Source of the DNA: Verrucosispora sioxanthis
GTDB taxonomy: Bacteria; Actinomycetota; Actinomycetes; Mycobacteriales; Micromonosporaceae
NCBI RefSeq assembly: GCF_010560025.1
Contig: NZ_SAIY01000005.1
Span: forward strand, 372,001 to 436,000
Reading direction: 5' to 3'
DNA length: 64,000 nt
Of this stretch, positions 8,274 to 16,707 are shown one piece after another (position 1 is the first letter of the stretch; the number at the start of each line of letters is the position of its first letter). The notes beneath the pieces are model-generated. The model made no database searches and was not told the DNA's origin. It saw only the letters and a list, made by a program, of their open reading frames with translations. Position numbers and translations under genes: made by a program.

Positions 8274-8822
8274 GTGGTGGAACAACGGAGCACGGCCCGA
8301 CGACGGCGTGCGGACGCGATCGACATCGGCATGCGGGTCTTCGCCGACCACGGGCTGACAACAGCGTCGATACAGAAGGTGGCCGACCGGATGGGCGTGT
8401 CACAGCCGTACGTCTTCCGGCTCTTCGGCAGTAAGCGCAACCTGTTCCTGGCCTGTCTAGACGAGTTGGAGGCCCGGATCGGGCAGGTGCTCCAGCAGGA
8501 GGCCGGCGTGCATCCGGCCGAGCCGTTGCCGGCGATGCGCGCCGGCTTCCGGACGCTCATCGCGGACGGCGTCGTGACCGGCCTATGGTTGCAGGCCTGC
8601 GCTGCGGCCCGCTCCGACGAGGTGGTCGCGGCGCACTGCCGGGCCCTGGTCGGCCGGGTTCTGCAGCACGCCGGGCGGTTGTCCAGCGCCGGGCCGCAGG
8701 AGCTGCGGGGCACCCTCGCGCTCGGCGCGTTGGTGGTGATGCTCCAGGCGTTGGGCATGGACCTGAGCGAGGGCAGCCAGGCCGCGGTCGACTCGCTACG
8801 CGAGGCGGAGGCGACGTCATGA
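8274..8822 (+). CDS. TetR/AcrR-family transcriptional regulator
   Basis: A protein of 182 residues. The N-terminal helix-turn-helix is clear (AIDIGMRVFADHGLTTASIQKVADRMGVSQPYVFRLFGSKRNLF, residues 15-58); the rest is a helical ligand-binding domain with no recognisable ligand class. It starts at GTG 8274 or at the GTG directly after it. Its stop overlaps the start of the methyltransferase gene by 4 bp (ATGA), so the pair is translationally coupled and the methyltransferase is its probable target, through the palindrome at 8244-8255. Confidence 0.9.
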   Translation: MVEQRSTARRRRADAIDIGMRVFADHGLTTASIQKVADRMGVSQPYVFRLFGSKRNLFLACLDELEARIGQVLQQEAGVHPAEPLPAMRAGFRTLIADGVVTGLWLQACAAARSDEVVAAHCRALVGRVLQHAGRLSSAGPQELRGTLALGALVVMLQALGMDLSEGSQAAVDSLREAEATS

Positions 8823-9625
8823 CCGGAGGGAGTGAGGTGGTGGACGTGTTCGGGTCGACAGCCGAGCTGTACCAGAGCGTCCGGCCGGGCTATCCGCCCG
8901 AGATCGCCGACCAGATCGTCGCCTACCACGGCGGCACGCCGACGTCGGTTGTCGAGATCGGTGCCGGCACCGGCAAAGGGACCGACGTGCTCGCCCGCGT
9001 CGGCGCACCCCTGATCTGCCTCGAACCCGACCCACGAATGGCGGCACTGCTGGCCACCCGGCATCCGCATGTTCGCATCCACGGCGACATCTTCGAACGG
9101 TGGACGCCGCCCGCCGGCGGGGTCGACGTGCTGGCCTGCGCCATGGCCTGGCACTGGCTGGACCCGGCCACCCGCAACACGCGCGCTCGCCAGGCACTCG
9201 CGCCCGGCGGCACCTTGGCGATCTTCGGGCACCGCTACGACTACGCCGAACCCGATCAACGGGCGGCGGTCCGGGCCGCGCTGCACGGGATCGACCCGAC
9301 CGTACGGGAACGGCCGGCGGACTGGTTCCATCAGGACGTCGTCGACCACGGGCAGTTTCTCGACGTCCGCAAGGAGGTCTTCGGTCACGAACTGCCGCTG
9401 GCCAAGGAACGCTACCTCGACCTGGTACGGACCTTCGGACCGTTCCTGACCCGGTCGCCGGAGCAGCAGCAACGCGGGCTGGCCGCGCTCGGCCGACTGG
9501 TCGACGAGTTCGGTGGCGCCGTGACGCTCAACCTGCGTACCACCCTGGTGCTGGGCCGGGCCGGACGGCGCACCGATGCCGTCAGGGAACGTCCCCCGCG
9601 ACGCGCTCACCGGACCCGACGTTGA
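8819..9625 (+). CDS. Class I SAM-dependent methyltransferase
   Basis: A 268-residue protein with a Rossmann methyltransferase core. The N-terminal DVFGSTAELYQSVRPGYP is typical of the UbiE/Methyltransf_11-like group. Motif I is VVEIGAGTGKGTDVLA, the acidic residue binding the ribose is in LEPDPRM, and a post-core segment reads VLACAMAWHWLDPATR. The substrate cannot be told. It is coupled by an ATGA overlap to the upstream TetR gene, which suggests a small inducible resistance or modification unit. Its 3' end overlaps the convergent PEP mutase-like gene by 44 bp. Confidence 0.85.
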   Translation: MTGGSEVVDVFGSTAELYQSVRPGYPPEIADQIVAYHGGTPTSVVEIGAGTGKGTDVLARVGAPLICLEPDPRMAALLATRHPHVRIHGDIFERWTPPAGGVDVLACAMAWHWLDPATRNTRARQALAPGGTLAIFGHRYDYAEPDQRAAVRAALHGIDPTVRERPADWFHQDVVDHGQFLDVRKEVFGHELPLAKERYLDLVRTFGPFLTRSPEQQQRGLAALGRLVDEFGGAVTLNLRTTLVLGRAGRRTDAVRERPPRRAHRTRR

Positions 9626-10337
9626 CCCGGGCGTACGACGGGAGGTCGGGGCGTACGGTGCGCCCGTCGCGTACCGCTGTCGCGGTGTCCACGACGGCGG
9701 CCAGGGCCGCCCGGAACAGCAGCGAGCCGGTGCTGATCCGCCGCACACCCAGCTCGGCCAGGGCGGCCACCGTGTGCCGGTCCGGCAGGAACAGGATGTT
9801 GACCGGTACGTCGACGGCGGCGACCACCGCCGCGATGTCGGCGGGCTCGGCCAGGCCGGGGACGAAGACGCCGTCCGCACCGGCGTCCGCGTAGCGTCGG
9901 ATTCGACTCACCGCCTCTGCCAGGTCGCCGTTTCGCTGCCAGTGCGTGTCGGTACGGGCATTGACGAACAGTCCCGGCGCTTCCCGCTTCACCGACCGGA
10001 TCAGTGCCGCGTGCTCGGCCGCCGGGCCCATCGCGTCCTCAACGTTGACGCCCACCGCGCCGGCCTCGGCCACCGCGACCGCCGTGGCGACCGATCCGGT
10101 CTCGATGTCGACGGTGAGGTGAGCCGGCAGTGCCGCCAGCCGGCGCACGAGCGCCAGGGTCTCGGCCCCGGTGGCCCTCGCGCCGTCGGGCAGGCCGTTG
10201 GTGGCCGCGACGCCGAGGCTGGTGGTGCCGAGTGCGGCGAACCCGACCTCGACCAGGAACCGGGCCGACGCGACGTCCCACACGTTCGGTAGCACCAGCG
10301 GCTCGCCGGTGCGGTGCAGCGCCGCGAAACCGCTCAT
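9582..10337 (-). CDS. Isocitrate lyase/PEP mutase-superfamily protein
   Basis: A TIM-barrel protein of 251 residues. The pattern fits the subfamily of stand-alone PEP mutase-like proteins: LVLPNVWDVASARFLVEVGF at the N-terminus, ALGTTSLGVAATNGLPDG, the metal and substrate strand VDIETG, GVNVEDA, LFVNARTD, and GVFVPGLAEPADI. Members cleave or rearrange C-C or C-P bonds of alpha-keto or phosphono acids. The KKCGH motif of true isocitrate lyases is absent, so that activity is unlikely. ATG 10337 gives the normal family N-terminus. It is divergent from the ArsR-like regulator. Confidence 0.8.
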   Translation of the reverse strand: MSGFAALHRTGEPLVLPNVWDVASARFLVEVGFAALGTTSLGVAATNGLPDGARATGAETLALVRRLAALPAHLTVDIETGSVATAVAVAEAGAVGVNVEDAMGPAAEHAALIRSVKREAPGLFVNARTDTHWQRNGDLAEAVSRIRRYADAGADGVFVPGLAEPADIAAVVAAVDVPVNILFLPDRHTVAALAELGVRRISTGSLLFRAALAAVVDTATAVRDGRTVRPDLPSYARVNVGSGERVAGDVP

Positions 10338-10552
10338 CCGCGCCGCCGCTCGCACCCGCTGCCCATGCTGAACCGGCCCACCGTGGCGCGCAGCCAGGCG
10401 ACGCCGGTGGAAGCGGGTGGGACGGGTGGCACGACGAACGTCGGGTCGGCACCGCGAGGGCGGCCGCGCCGCCGTGGATCTCCTGCATGCGGCGAAGGCT
10501 ACGGCCACGATCCTTCGGCCAGCGCCGAACCGTCGTACCCGACAATGGGCGG

Positions 10553-11248
10553 GTGACCTCCGCTGCTGACCTCGCGGCGCTCGCGGCGCTGCTGGCCGAC
10601 GAGACCCGCGCGGGAATCTGCCTCGCCCTGCTCGACGGCCGGGCGTGGACCGCGAGCGAACTCGCCGCACACGCGGGTGTCGCGCCCTCCACCGCCACCG
10701 GGCACCTGCACCGTCTCGTCGAGGGCGGCCTGCTCGTCCAGCGGCGCCAAGGCCGGCACCGGTACGTGCGGCTCGCCGACCCGTCAGTGGCGCAACTGCT
10801 GGAGGACCTGTCGGCCCGGTTCGAACCGGGTCCCGTCCGAACCGGTGGTCTGCGGGCGGCCACCGCCAGCGCGGCCCTGCGCCGGGGCCGTACCTGCTAC
10901 GACCCCCTGGCCGGACGGCTCGGCGTGGCGGTGACCGAGGCGATGGCCGGGCGAGGGCTGCTGGACTGCGGCGGCGGCTTCGCGCTCACCCCGGCCGGCC
11001 GGTCCTGGCTGATCGACCTGATCGGCTGGGATCCGGCGCAGCCCCGGCCAGGCCGCCGGCCGCTGGTACGGGGTTGCCTCGACTGGACGGAACGACGGGA
11101 GCACCTCGGCGGGTTGGTCGGCGCGAAGCTGTGCGAGCTGTTCCTCGGCAACGGGTGGGTGGTACGCATCGGGTCCGGCCGCGCCGTACGCCTCACCGCT
11201 ACCGGGACGGCGGCCCTGCGCGACCGGTTGGGGATCACCCTCGACTGA
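10553..11248 (+). CDS. ArsR-like winged-helix transcriptional regulator
   Basis: The protein has 231 residues. An N-terminal ArsR-type winged helix (LAALAALLADETRAGICLALL, then ASELAAHAGVAPSTATGHLHRLVEGGLLVQRRQGRHRYVRL) is followed by about 140 residues seen in actinobacterial relatives, with the cysteine-containing blocks RGRTCYDPLAGRLGVA, VRGCLDWTERREHLGG and GAKLCELFL. The conserved cysteines suggest metal, thiol or redox sensing, but that is inference. GTG 10553 is used because upstream sequence in this frame is not family-like. The gene is divergent from the PEP mutase-like gene. Confidence 0.8.
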   Translation: MTSAADLAALAALLADETRAGICLALLDGRAWTASELAAHAGVAPSTATGHLHRLVEGGLLVQRRQGRHRYVRLADPSVAQLLEDLSARFEPGPVRTGGLRAATASAALRRGRTCYDPLAGRLGVAVTEAMAGRGLLDCGGGFALTPAGRSWLIDLIGWDPAQPRPGRRPLVRGCLDWTERREHLGGLVGAKLCELFLGNGWVVRIGSGRAVRLTATGTAALRDRLGITLD

Positions 11249-11258
11249 TGTGTCGCGC

Positions 11259-11312
11259 GCTCGGTCCGGGTCGGTCGGACTCGGGTGCAGGCCGTTGGTT
11301 CCCGGACCGAGC
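11259..11312. terminator. 12-bp perfect inverted repeat between convergent genes
   Basis: GCTCGGTCCGGG and CCCGGACCGAGC enclose a 30-nt loop between the converging ArsR-like and permease genes. There is no T-tract, so it is a stem-loop of the kind common at actinomycete gene ends. Confidence 0.5.
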
Positions 11313-11339
11313 ACGTCCTGTGCGGCGGTGTGCCGGCGG

Positions 11340-12302
11340 TTACTTGCTGACGCCGGCGGTGAGGCCGGACTGCACCTGGCGTTGGAAGACGATGTAGACG
11401 ATGAGCACCGGCAGCATCGCCATGGTGACCCCGGCGAACAGGCCGGACCAGTCGGAACGGTAGCCCTGGTTGACCGACAGCTCGATCAGGCCCTGGGAGA
11501 TGACCTGGTTCTTCGGCTCCCCGGCCACCGACTGCATGAGCAGGGTCGGCAGGTACCACTGATTCCACTGGCCGAGGACGTTGAAGATGCCGATGCTGAT
11601 CAGGCCCGGCTTGGCCATCGGCAGCATCACGCTGAAGAACAACCGGCTGTGCGAGGCACCGTCGACCATGCCCGCCTCGGCGATCGCGTTCGGCAGGGTA
11701 CGGAAAAACGAGTGCATGAAGAAGACGGTGAACGACAGCGACCAGGCCACGTAGACCAAGATCAGCATGAAGTGGCTGTTCGGCCCGAGGAACGGCAGCA
11801 CCACGCCGGTGTTGTAGACGCCCTTGAACAGCGGCACCGCGGCCAGGTAGATCGGCAGGGTCAGCCCGGACAGGAACATGTAGTAGATCAGCCGGTTGCC
11901 CCGGAACTCGTAGCGGGCGAGCACGTAGGCGGCCATCGAGCCGAGCAGCATGGTGAGGAAGACGCTGCCGGTCAGCACCAGGACGGTGTTGAGGAAGAAC
12001 GAGCCGATGTGCCCCTCGGTCCAGGCCCGGGCGAAGTTGCCCCACTGCAACCGCTCGGGGATCAGCGACAGCGGCTTGCGGATGACCTCCGAGTCGGTCT
12101 TGAGCGCCGACATCACCACCCACAGCAGCGGGTAGACCACCATGATCGCCCAGACGGCGAGGAACAGATGCGAGAAGCCGTTGAAGAACCGGGCCCCGGC
12201 GCGGCCGCCGCCGACGGCGGCGCGCGGTTCCGGCGTACGGCCGGGTGGTGGAGTCTGGTCGGGGCCGGCCAGGCCACCCGGGGTGTGGGTCACCGTGCTC
12301 AT
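11340..12302 (-). CDS. ngcG: Carbohydrate ABC transporter permease, MalG/NgcG type
   Basis: A permease of 320 residues with six transmembrane segments. The cytoplasmic EAA loop EAGMVDGASHSRLFFSVMLPMAKPG, near two thirds of the length, docks the ATPase subunit. It begins with a proline-rich cytoplasmic tail. ATG 12302 lies 13 bp after the stop of the other permease. With that permease and the upstream lipoprotein it forms the membrane part of an importer for N-acetylglucosamine or chitobiose-type sugars, by inference from the neighbours. No ATPase gene is present, so a shared MsiK-type ATPase elsewhere is likely, as in other actinomycetes. Confidence 0.8.
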   Translation of the reverse strand: MSTVTHTPGGLAGPDQTPPPGRTPEPRAAVGGGRAGARFFNGFSHLFLAVWAIMVVYPLLWVVMSALKTDSEVIRKPLSLIPERLQWGNFARAWTEGHIGSFFLNTVLVLTGSVFLTMLLGSMAAYVLARYEFRGNRLIYYMFLSGLTLPIYLAAVPLFKGVYNTGVVLPFLGPNSHFMLILVYVAWSLSFTVFFMHSFFRTLPNAIAEAGMVDGASHSRLFFSVMLPMAKPGLISIGIFNVLGQWNQWYLPTLLMQSVAGEPKNQVISQGLIELSVNQGYRSDWSGLFAGVTMAMLPVLIVYIVFQRQVQSGLTAGVSK

Positions 12303-12315
12303 CGTCCAGGTCTCC

Positions 12316-13257
12316 TCAGTACTCGATCCGCTCACGACGGGTGATCCTCAGCTGGAGAGCGGCCAGCAGGATCGTGAAGATTGCCAGTGCCACGCCCATC
12401 GCACAGGCGTAGCCGAACTGGCCCTTCTGGAAGGCGGTGAAGTTCAGCACCGACGCGAAGATCTCACTGGCATGGTTCGGGCCCCCCTGGCTGGGCGTCA
12501 TGACGAACACCAGGGCGTACATGTCCAGGGCGATGAAGCCCAGGTAGACCCACGCCACCGAGACGGTGTCCCGCAGCAGCGGCAGGGTGATCCGGAAGAA
12601 GGTGTGGAACCGGCCGGCGCCGTCGAGGATGGCCGCCTCGTAGACGTCCTTCGGGATGGACTGCATGGCCGCGGAGAAGAGCACCATGTAGAAGCCGGCG
12701 CCGCTCCAGACCGCGATCAGCAGCAGCCACCACAGCACCGCCGGTACGCCGAGGAAGGGCTCCGGGTCGTACATGAAGGTGATCGGCTCGTCCTCGCTGA
12801 CCAGCCCGATCTTCATCAGCATGCCGTTGATGAGGCCCTGGCCGTCGGCGCGGTAGATCTGCTGCCACATCACCGCGATGACGACCAGGGACAGCACCTG
12901 CGGGAAGAAGAAGATGACCTTGTAGAGCCCGGAGCCGAACACTCCCCGGATGCCGGCCTTGTCCTCGCGTCCGCCCACGTTGAGCAGGAACGCGAGGAAC
13001 AGGGCCAGCGCGATGGTGAACAGCGGCACGGTGATCAGGAAGAACACGTTGTGCCAGAACGCCTTCCTGATCAGCTCGTCGGAGAAGAGCCGGAGGTAGT
13101 TGTCCAGCCCGACGAACTGCTGCCTGTCGGAGTAACCTCCCCAGTCGGTCAGCGAGTACCCGGCGGCCTGCAGGAAGGGCCACACCACGTAGAAGAGGTA
13201 CAGCCCGACCGGCAGGGCCAGGAAACCCGTGACGAAACGCGCAACACCGTGCCGCAT
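12316..13257 (-). CDS. ngcF: Carbohydrate ABC transporter permease, MalF/NgcF type
   Basis: An inner-membrane permease of 313 residues with six predicted transmembrane segments. It has the MalF-like N-terminus (ALPVGLYLFYVVWPFLQAAGYSLTDW) and the EAA loop YEAAILDGAGRFHTFFRITLPLLRD. It partners the next permease and receives sugar from the lipoprotein encoded just upstream. The start ATG 13257 is 23 bp after the binding-protein stop, within the same operon. Confidence 0.85.
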   Translation of the reverse strand: MRHGVARFVTGFLALPVGLYLFYVVWPFLQAAGYSLTDWGGYSDRQQFVGLDNYLRLFSDELIRKAFWHNVFFLITVPLFTIALALFLAFLLNVGGREDKAGIRGVFGSGLYKVIFFFPQVLSLVVIAVMWQQIYRADGQGLINGMLMKIGLVSEDEPITFMYDPEPFLGVPAVLWWLLLIAVWSGAGFYMVLFSAAMQSIPKDVYEAAILDGAGRFHTFFRITLPLLRDTVSVAWVYLGFIALDMYALVFVMTPSQGGPNHASEIFASVLNFTAFQKGQFGYACAMGVALAIFTILLAALQLRITRRERIEY

Positions 13258-13280
13258 GGGACTCACTCTTTCCGTTCGGA

Positions 13281-14684
13281 TCAGGCGTCGCGGGTCTGCT
13301 TGGTGATCGACGAGTCCTTGGCGACCTTGTCGGCGGCGGCCTGCATCTTGTCGACGAACTGCGCGGCGGTCAGCCGGCCGGCCATCAGCTCGGCGGACAG
13401 GTTCTGGCTCTCCTTGTCCAGGTCGGCGTAGAAGTTCCAGAGCTTGATCGAGATCAGGTCCGAGCTGGCGTTCTTCATCAGCTCGTTGGCACTGGCCAGG
13501 GCGGCGTCCTGGACGTTGTCGCCGGAGCCCTTGGTGGAGGCCAGCGACTTGGTTAGCTCGGCGAACTTCGCCGAACCGGCCTTGGAGAGCACCGCGCGCA
13601 GGAACTCCTTGGCGGCGGCCTTGTTCGGCGCCTTGGCCGGGACGACGATGCCCTCGCCGGCACCGGCGTAGACGTCGTTGGGCGCCTTGTCGGTGGCGCC
13701 CAGGCCCCAGTAGTCGGAGATCTTCATCTCGAAGCCCGGCGGGATGGTCGCCGCCATCTCGTTCTTCAGCCAGGTACCGACCTGGATGAACGCGGCCTTG
13801 CCGTCGAGCCACGCCTGCTGCGACTGGGTGTGGTCGAGCTTGCCGGGCAGCAGCAGCTTGTCCTTGACCAGCTTCTCCCACGCCTCGAGCGCCGGCAGGA
13901 CGCCCTCGGCCCGCCAGGCGTTCTCCTTGAGGTTGTCGATGTCGATGACGGCCTGCTTGCCGGCGGACTTCCAGACCGTCGCCATCAGCGCCCAGCGCGG
14001 GTAGTAGCCGTGCACGGCGTCGTACACGTACGGTGCCATGCCCTTGGCCTTGATCTTCGGGGCGAGGGCGAAGAACTCGTCGAAGGTCTTCGGCGGGGTC
14101 CAGCCCTCCTTGTCGAACAGCACCGAGTTGTACCAGTTGCCCCAGACCGTGTAGGCCACGTTCACCACGAAGAACTTGCCCTGGTAGGTGCCGTCGCCGA
14201 CGGTGCCCGGCAGCAGCGTGTCGGCCACGGTGCCCTCGCTGTCCCAGGCGGGCGCGGCGAGCAGGTCGTCCAGCGGCTCGATGGCCCCCTCGTTGACCAG
14301 GGTGCTGATGTCCATCATGTCGGCGCCGGAGTTCATGACGACGTCGCTGGGCTGCGTCGCCATCTTCGGCTGCTCTTCGGTCTTGATCTTCTGGGTGGAG
14401 CTCATGTTCACGGTGACGTTCGGGTACTTGGCGTTGAAGATCGCCTGGTCCTCCTTGGCCCAGGCGTCACCCAACCCACCGTTGAAGATGACCACCTTGA
14501 CGGCGCTGCCGTCCTGCACGCCGAAGGGGTTGTCGTTGCTCTTCTCCCCGGCGCTGTCGTCGTTCTGGCTCGGCGTGCTGCCGGCGCAGGCGCTGAGCAG
14601 ACCGGCGGCCGGGGTCACCAGGAGGCCCGCGGCCGCCGCGCGGCGCAGCAGGGTCCGGCGGTCGAGATCGGGGGTAACGGACAT
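13281..14684 (-). CDS. ngcE: Sugar-binding lipoprotein, N-acetylglucosamine/diacetylchitobiose type
   Basis: A substrate-binding protein of 467 residues. The N-terminus combines a twin-arginine motif (DRRTLLRRA) with a lipobox (LLSAC, Cys near residue 33), so it should be exported folded by Tat and anchored as a lipoprotein. The mature part is a cluster 1 (MalE-like) sugar-binding fold (VVIFNGGLGDAWAKEDQAIF, AAFIQVGTWLKNEM, AGAGEGIVVPAKAPNK). The sequence pattern and the RpiR/SIS context match actinobacterial NgcE proteins, which bind GlcNAc and chitobiose. The sugar is inferred from family resemblance only. Confidence 0.75.
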   Translation of the reverse strand: MSVTPDLDRRTLLRRAAAAGLLVTPAAGLLSACAGSTPSQNDDSAGEKSNDNPFGVQDGSAVKVVIFNGGLGDAWAKEDQAIFNAKYPNVTVNMSSTQKIKTEEQPKMATQPSDVVMNSGADMMDISTLVNEGAIEPLDDLLAAPAWDSEGTVADTLLPGTVGDGTYQGKFFVVNVAYTVWGNWYNSVLFDKEGWTPPKTFDEFFALAPKIKAKGMAPYVYDAVHGYYPRWALMATVWKSAGKQAVIDIDNLKENAWRAEGVLPALEAWEKLVKDKLLLPGKLDHTQSQQAWLDGKAAFIQVGTWLKNEMAATIPPGFEMKISDYWGLGATDKAPNDVYAGAGEGIVVPAKAPNKAAAKEFLRAVLSKAGSAKFAELTKSLASTKGSGDNVQDAALASANELMKNASSDLISIKLWNFYADLDKESQNLSAELMAGRLTAAQFVDKMQAAADKVAKDSSITKQTRDA

Positions 14685-14710
14685 CGTGTGACTCTCCTTG
14701 TGATGTCGGG

Positions 14711-15460
14711 TCAGGCGGTGCGCCGGAGACGCCCGGCGTACCGCGACTCGAGGGCGAGGTTGTGCTCGTCCCCACCGGGGACGTTGGCGGAGAGGTAGAT
14801 AGGGGGTACCTCTCCGGCCTGGTGGAACCGTCGTACGACCTCCGCGGTCAGCAGCTGCGCCAGCAGCGCCGAGGTGACCGAGGAGACCGCACAGACCGCG
14901 CCGCCGCCCTCGAGCGGCAGCAGTGCGTCGCCGTACGGCGCGCCGTTGTCCAGCACGACGTCGGCGAGATCGACGAGCCGGCGGCCGGAGGGGTGCCGCG
15001 GGGCCACCCGTCCGGTGTGCTCGACCGAGGTGACCGCGATCAACGGGTGACCGCGTCCGGTGGCCAGCAGGGCCAGTTCGACCACCGAACCGTTGATGCC
15101 GGACTGGGACGCCACCACGAACACGTCCTGCGGCTGAGGTGCGGCGAGCGCGTAGAGCTGATGTGCGACGGCCGGGTCGCGCTCCAGCTTGGGGTCGGCG
15201 AGCACCTGGCGTGCGGCGTCGCCGTGCAGCACCAGGTCGTGCAGGGAGATCCGGTTGGTGGGTACCAGCCCACCGGCCCGGGCGACGAGTTCGGCGGCGA
15301 AGACCTCCGAGTGCCCCGCGCCGAACGCCTGCAGCACCCCACCGGCGCGCAGGCTGGTGGCGATCAGGTCGGCGGCCCGACCCAGCGCCTCGGACCCCCG
15401 CTCGACCAGCCGGTCGAGGACCGGCCGGACCGCCTCGGCGTACCCCTGGGCGCTGATCAT
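14711..15460 (-). CDS. SIS-domain sugar-phosphate isomerase-like protein
   Basis: A protein of 249 residues with one SIS (sugar isomerase) domain: the phosphosugar-binding segment LQAFGAGHSEVFAAELVARAGG and a second loop DVFVVASQSGINGSVVELALLA, resembling the UPF0309/MurQ-like group. It probably acts on the phosphorylated amino sugar brought in by the adjacent transporter, for example as an isomerase, etherase or ligand-sensing protein. It is coupled to the regulator by an ATGA overlap and followed by the lipoprotein gene 26 bp on. Confidence 0.8.
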   Translation of the reverse strand: MISAQGYAEAVRPVLDRLVERGSEALGRAADLIATSLRAGGVLQAFGAGHSEVFAAELVARAGGLVPTNRISLHDLVLHGDAARQVLADPKLERDPAVAHQLYALAAPQPQDVFVVASQSGINGSVVELALLATGRGHPLIAVTSVEHTGRVAPRHPSGRRLVDLADVVLDNGAPYGDALLPLEGGGAVCAVSSVTSALLAQLLTAEVVRRFHQAGEVPPIYLSANVPGGDEHNLALESRYAGRLRRTA

Positions 15461-16455
15461 GCGGTGGCCTCCCTCGCGGCCTTGTGCCCGTCGACGGCCT
15501 GGGCGGTACGCCGGAAGGCCGCGTGGGCGCGGTCGTGAGTACGTTGGGCGACGGCGATGTAGAGCAGGTCGAGCACGACCAGTTGCGGGTGCCGGGCCGA
15601 CAGCGCGTCCGGCCGGAACGTGGTGGCCTGGCTGGCGGTGAGCAGCACGATGTCGGCCAGCTCGGCCAGCGGCGACCGGCGGAACCCGGTGAGCGCGATG
15701 GTGGTCGCGCCCCGGCTGCCACCCTCGGCGAGCATCTCGATGGCCTCGCGGGTCTGGCCGCTGTGCGAGATGCCCAACGCGACGTCACCGGGGCGCAACA
15801 ACGCGGCGGCGGCCAGCCCGGAGTGCACGTCGTTCCACGCCCACGCGGCCACGCCGATGCGGTGCAGGCTGAACTGCATCTCCTCGCCGACGAGGGCGCT
15901 GCCGCTGGCGCCGAAGATGTTCACCCGCTCGGCGCCGGCGATGGCGACGGCGGCCCGCTCCACCTCGCTCAGGTCGAGCAGCGCGGCGGTGTCGTGCATG
16001 GCCCGGGTGTCGGCGGCCATGATCTGCTCCAGCACCCGCTCCAGCGGATCACCGGGTTGGATCTCGCGGCCGATGTCGACGGTCCAGCCGGCCGAGCGGG
16101 CCCGGCCGGTCTCGGCGGCGATGCCCAGTCGCAGGTCGGCGTAGCCGTCGAAGCCCATCGCCCGACAGAACCGGGTGACCGTGGCCGGCGACGTGCCGCT
16201 GCGTTCGGCCAGTTCGACGATGGTGGCCCGGGCCGCCGCCTCCGGGTCGCTGAGCACGTGCTCGGCGACCCGGCGCAGCGCGCCGGTCAGTTCGGCGGCA
16301 CCGGTGCGGACCCGAGCCAGTGTCCCGTCGGAGGTGACGAGGGCAGCGCGCCGGTCGATCCCGTCGGGGACGACACCGAGGGCACCCCGTCGATCGATCT
16401 CGTCGGCGTCGGCCACCGCGGTGCCCGCGGAGGTGTCCGACTCGTGATCAACCAT
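15457..16455 (-). CDS. MurR/RpiR-family transcriptional regulator
   Basis: The protein has 332 residues. It has an N-terminal RpiR helix-turn-helix (TIVELAERSGTSPATVTRFCRAMGFDGYADLRLGI, around residues 80-115) and a C-terminal SIS sensor domain (VNIFGASGSALVGEEMQF and DVALGISHSGQTREAIEML), which binds phosphosugars. It is the first gene of the uptake operon and overlaps the SIS gene by 4 bp, so it most likely represses this operon until a sugar phosphate appears. Repeated ACTGTTA boxes upstream are candidate sites. Confidence 0.9.
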   Translation of the reverse strand: MVDHESDTSAGTAVADADEIDRRGALGVVPDGIDRRAALVTSDGTLARVRTGAAELTGALRRVAEHVLSDPEAAARATIVELAERSGTSPATVTRFCRAMGFDGYADLRLGIAAETGRARSAGWTVDIGREIQPGDPLERVLEQIMAADTRAMHDTAALLDLSEVERAAVAIAGAERVNIFGASGSALVGEEMQFSLHRIGVAAWAWNDVHSGLAAAALLRPGDVALGISHSGQTREAIEMLAEGGSRGATTIALTGFRRSPLAELADIVLLTASQATTFRPDALSARHPQLVVLDLLYIAVAQRTHDRAHAAFRRTAQAVDGHKAAREATA

Positions 16456-16474
16456 GGGATGCCTTTCGGAAAAG

Positions 16475-16553
16475 ACTGTTAACTGTTAGTGGTAAAAGTT
16501 CTTACTGAAGGCCCCTCCGTGTCAAGACCATGGGCGAAGTTTTCAAACTGTTA
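16475..16553. promoter_or_regulatory. ACTGTTA boxes and GTAA-N6-TTAC palindrome upstream of the RpiR operon
   Basis: ACTGTTA occurs as a perfect tandem at 16475-16481 and 16482-16488 and again at 16547-16553. Between them GTAA-N6-TTAC spans 16492-16505. The patch is AT-rich in a GC-rich genome and lies 20 bp or more before the RpiR start at 16455, so it is a likely operator region. Confidence 0.5.
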
Positions 16554-16707
16554 CCTGGCGCACAGCCCGTCACCGAGCCCGCCCGCCGCCCCGCGCCGAT
16601 GCCGCGACCAGCATGAACGTAAGCCGGTCCAGGAGATGACGCGGGTGTGCCCCGGGCCGGCGCCACAACCACCCCGGCCGCTGCCGGGACTGGCCTACGC
16701 TCGAAGG

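Noticed and set aside
12142..13431. Plus-strand open frame of 429 codons
   Set aside because: It is antisense to two ABC permeases with clear EAA loops; no motif is seen.
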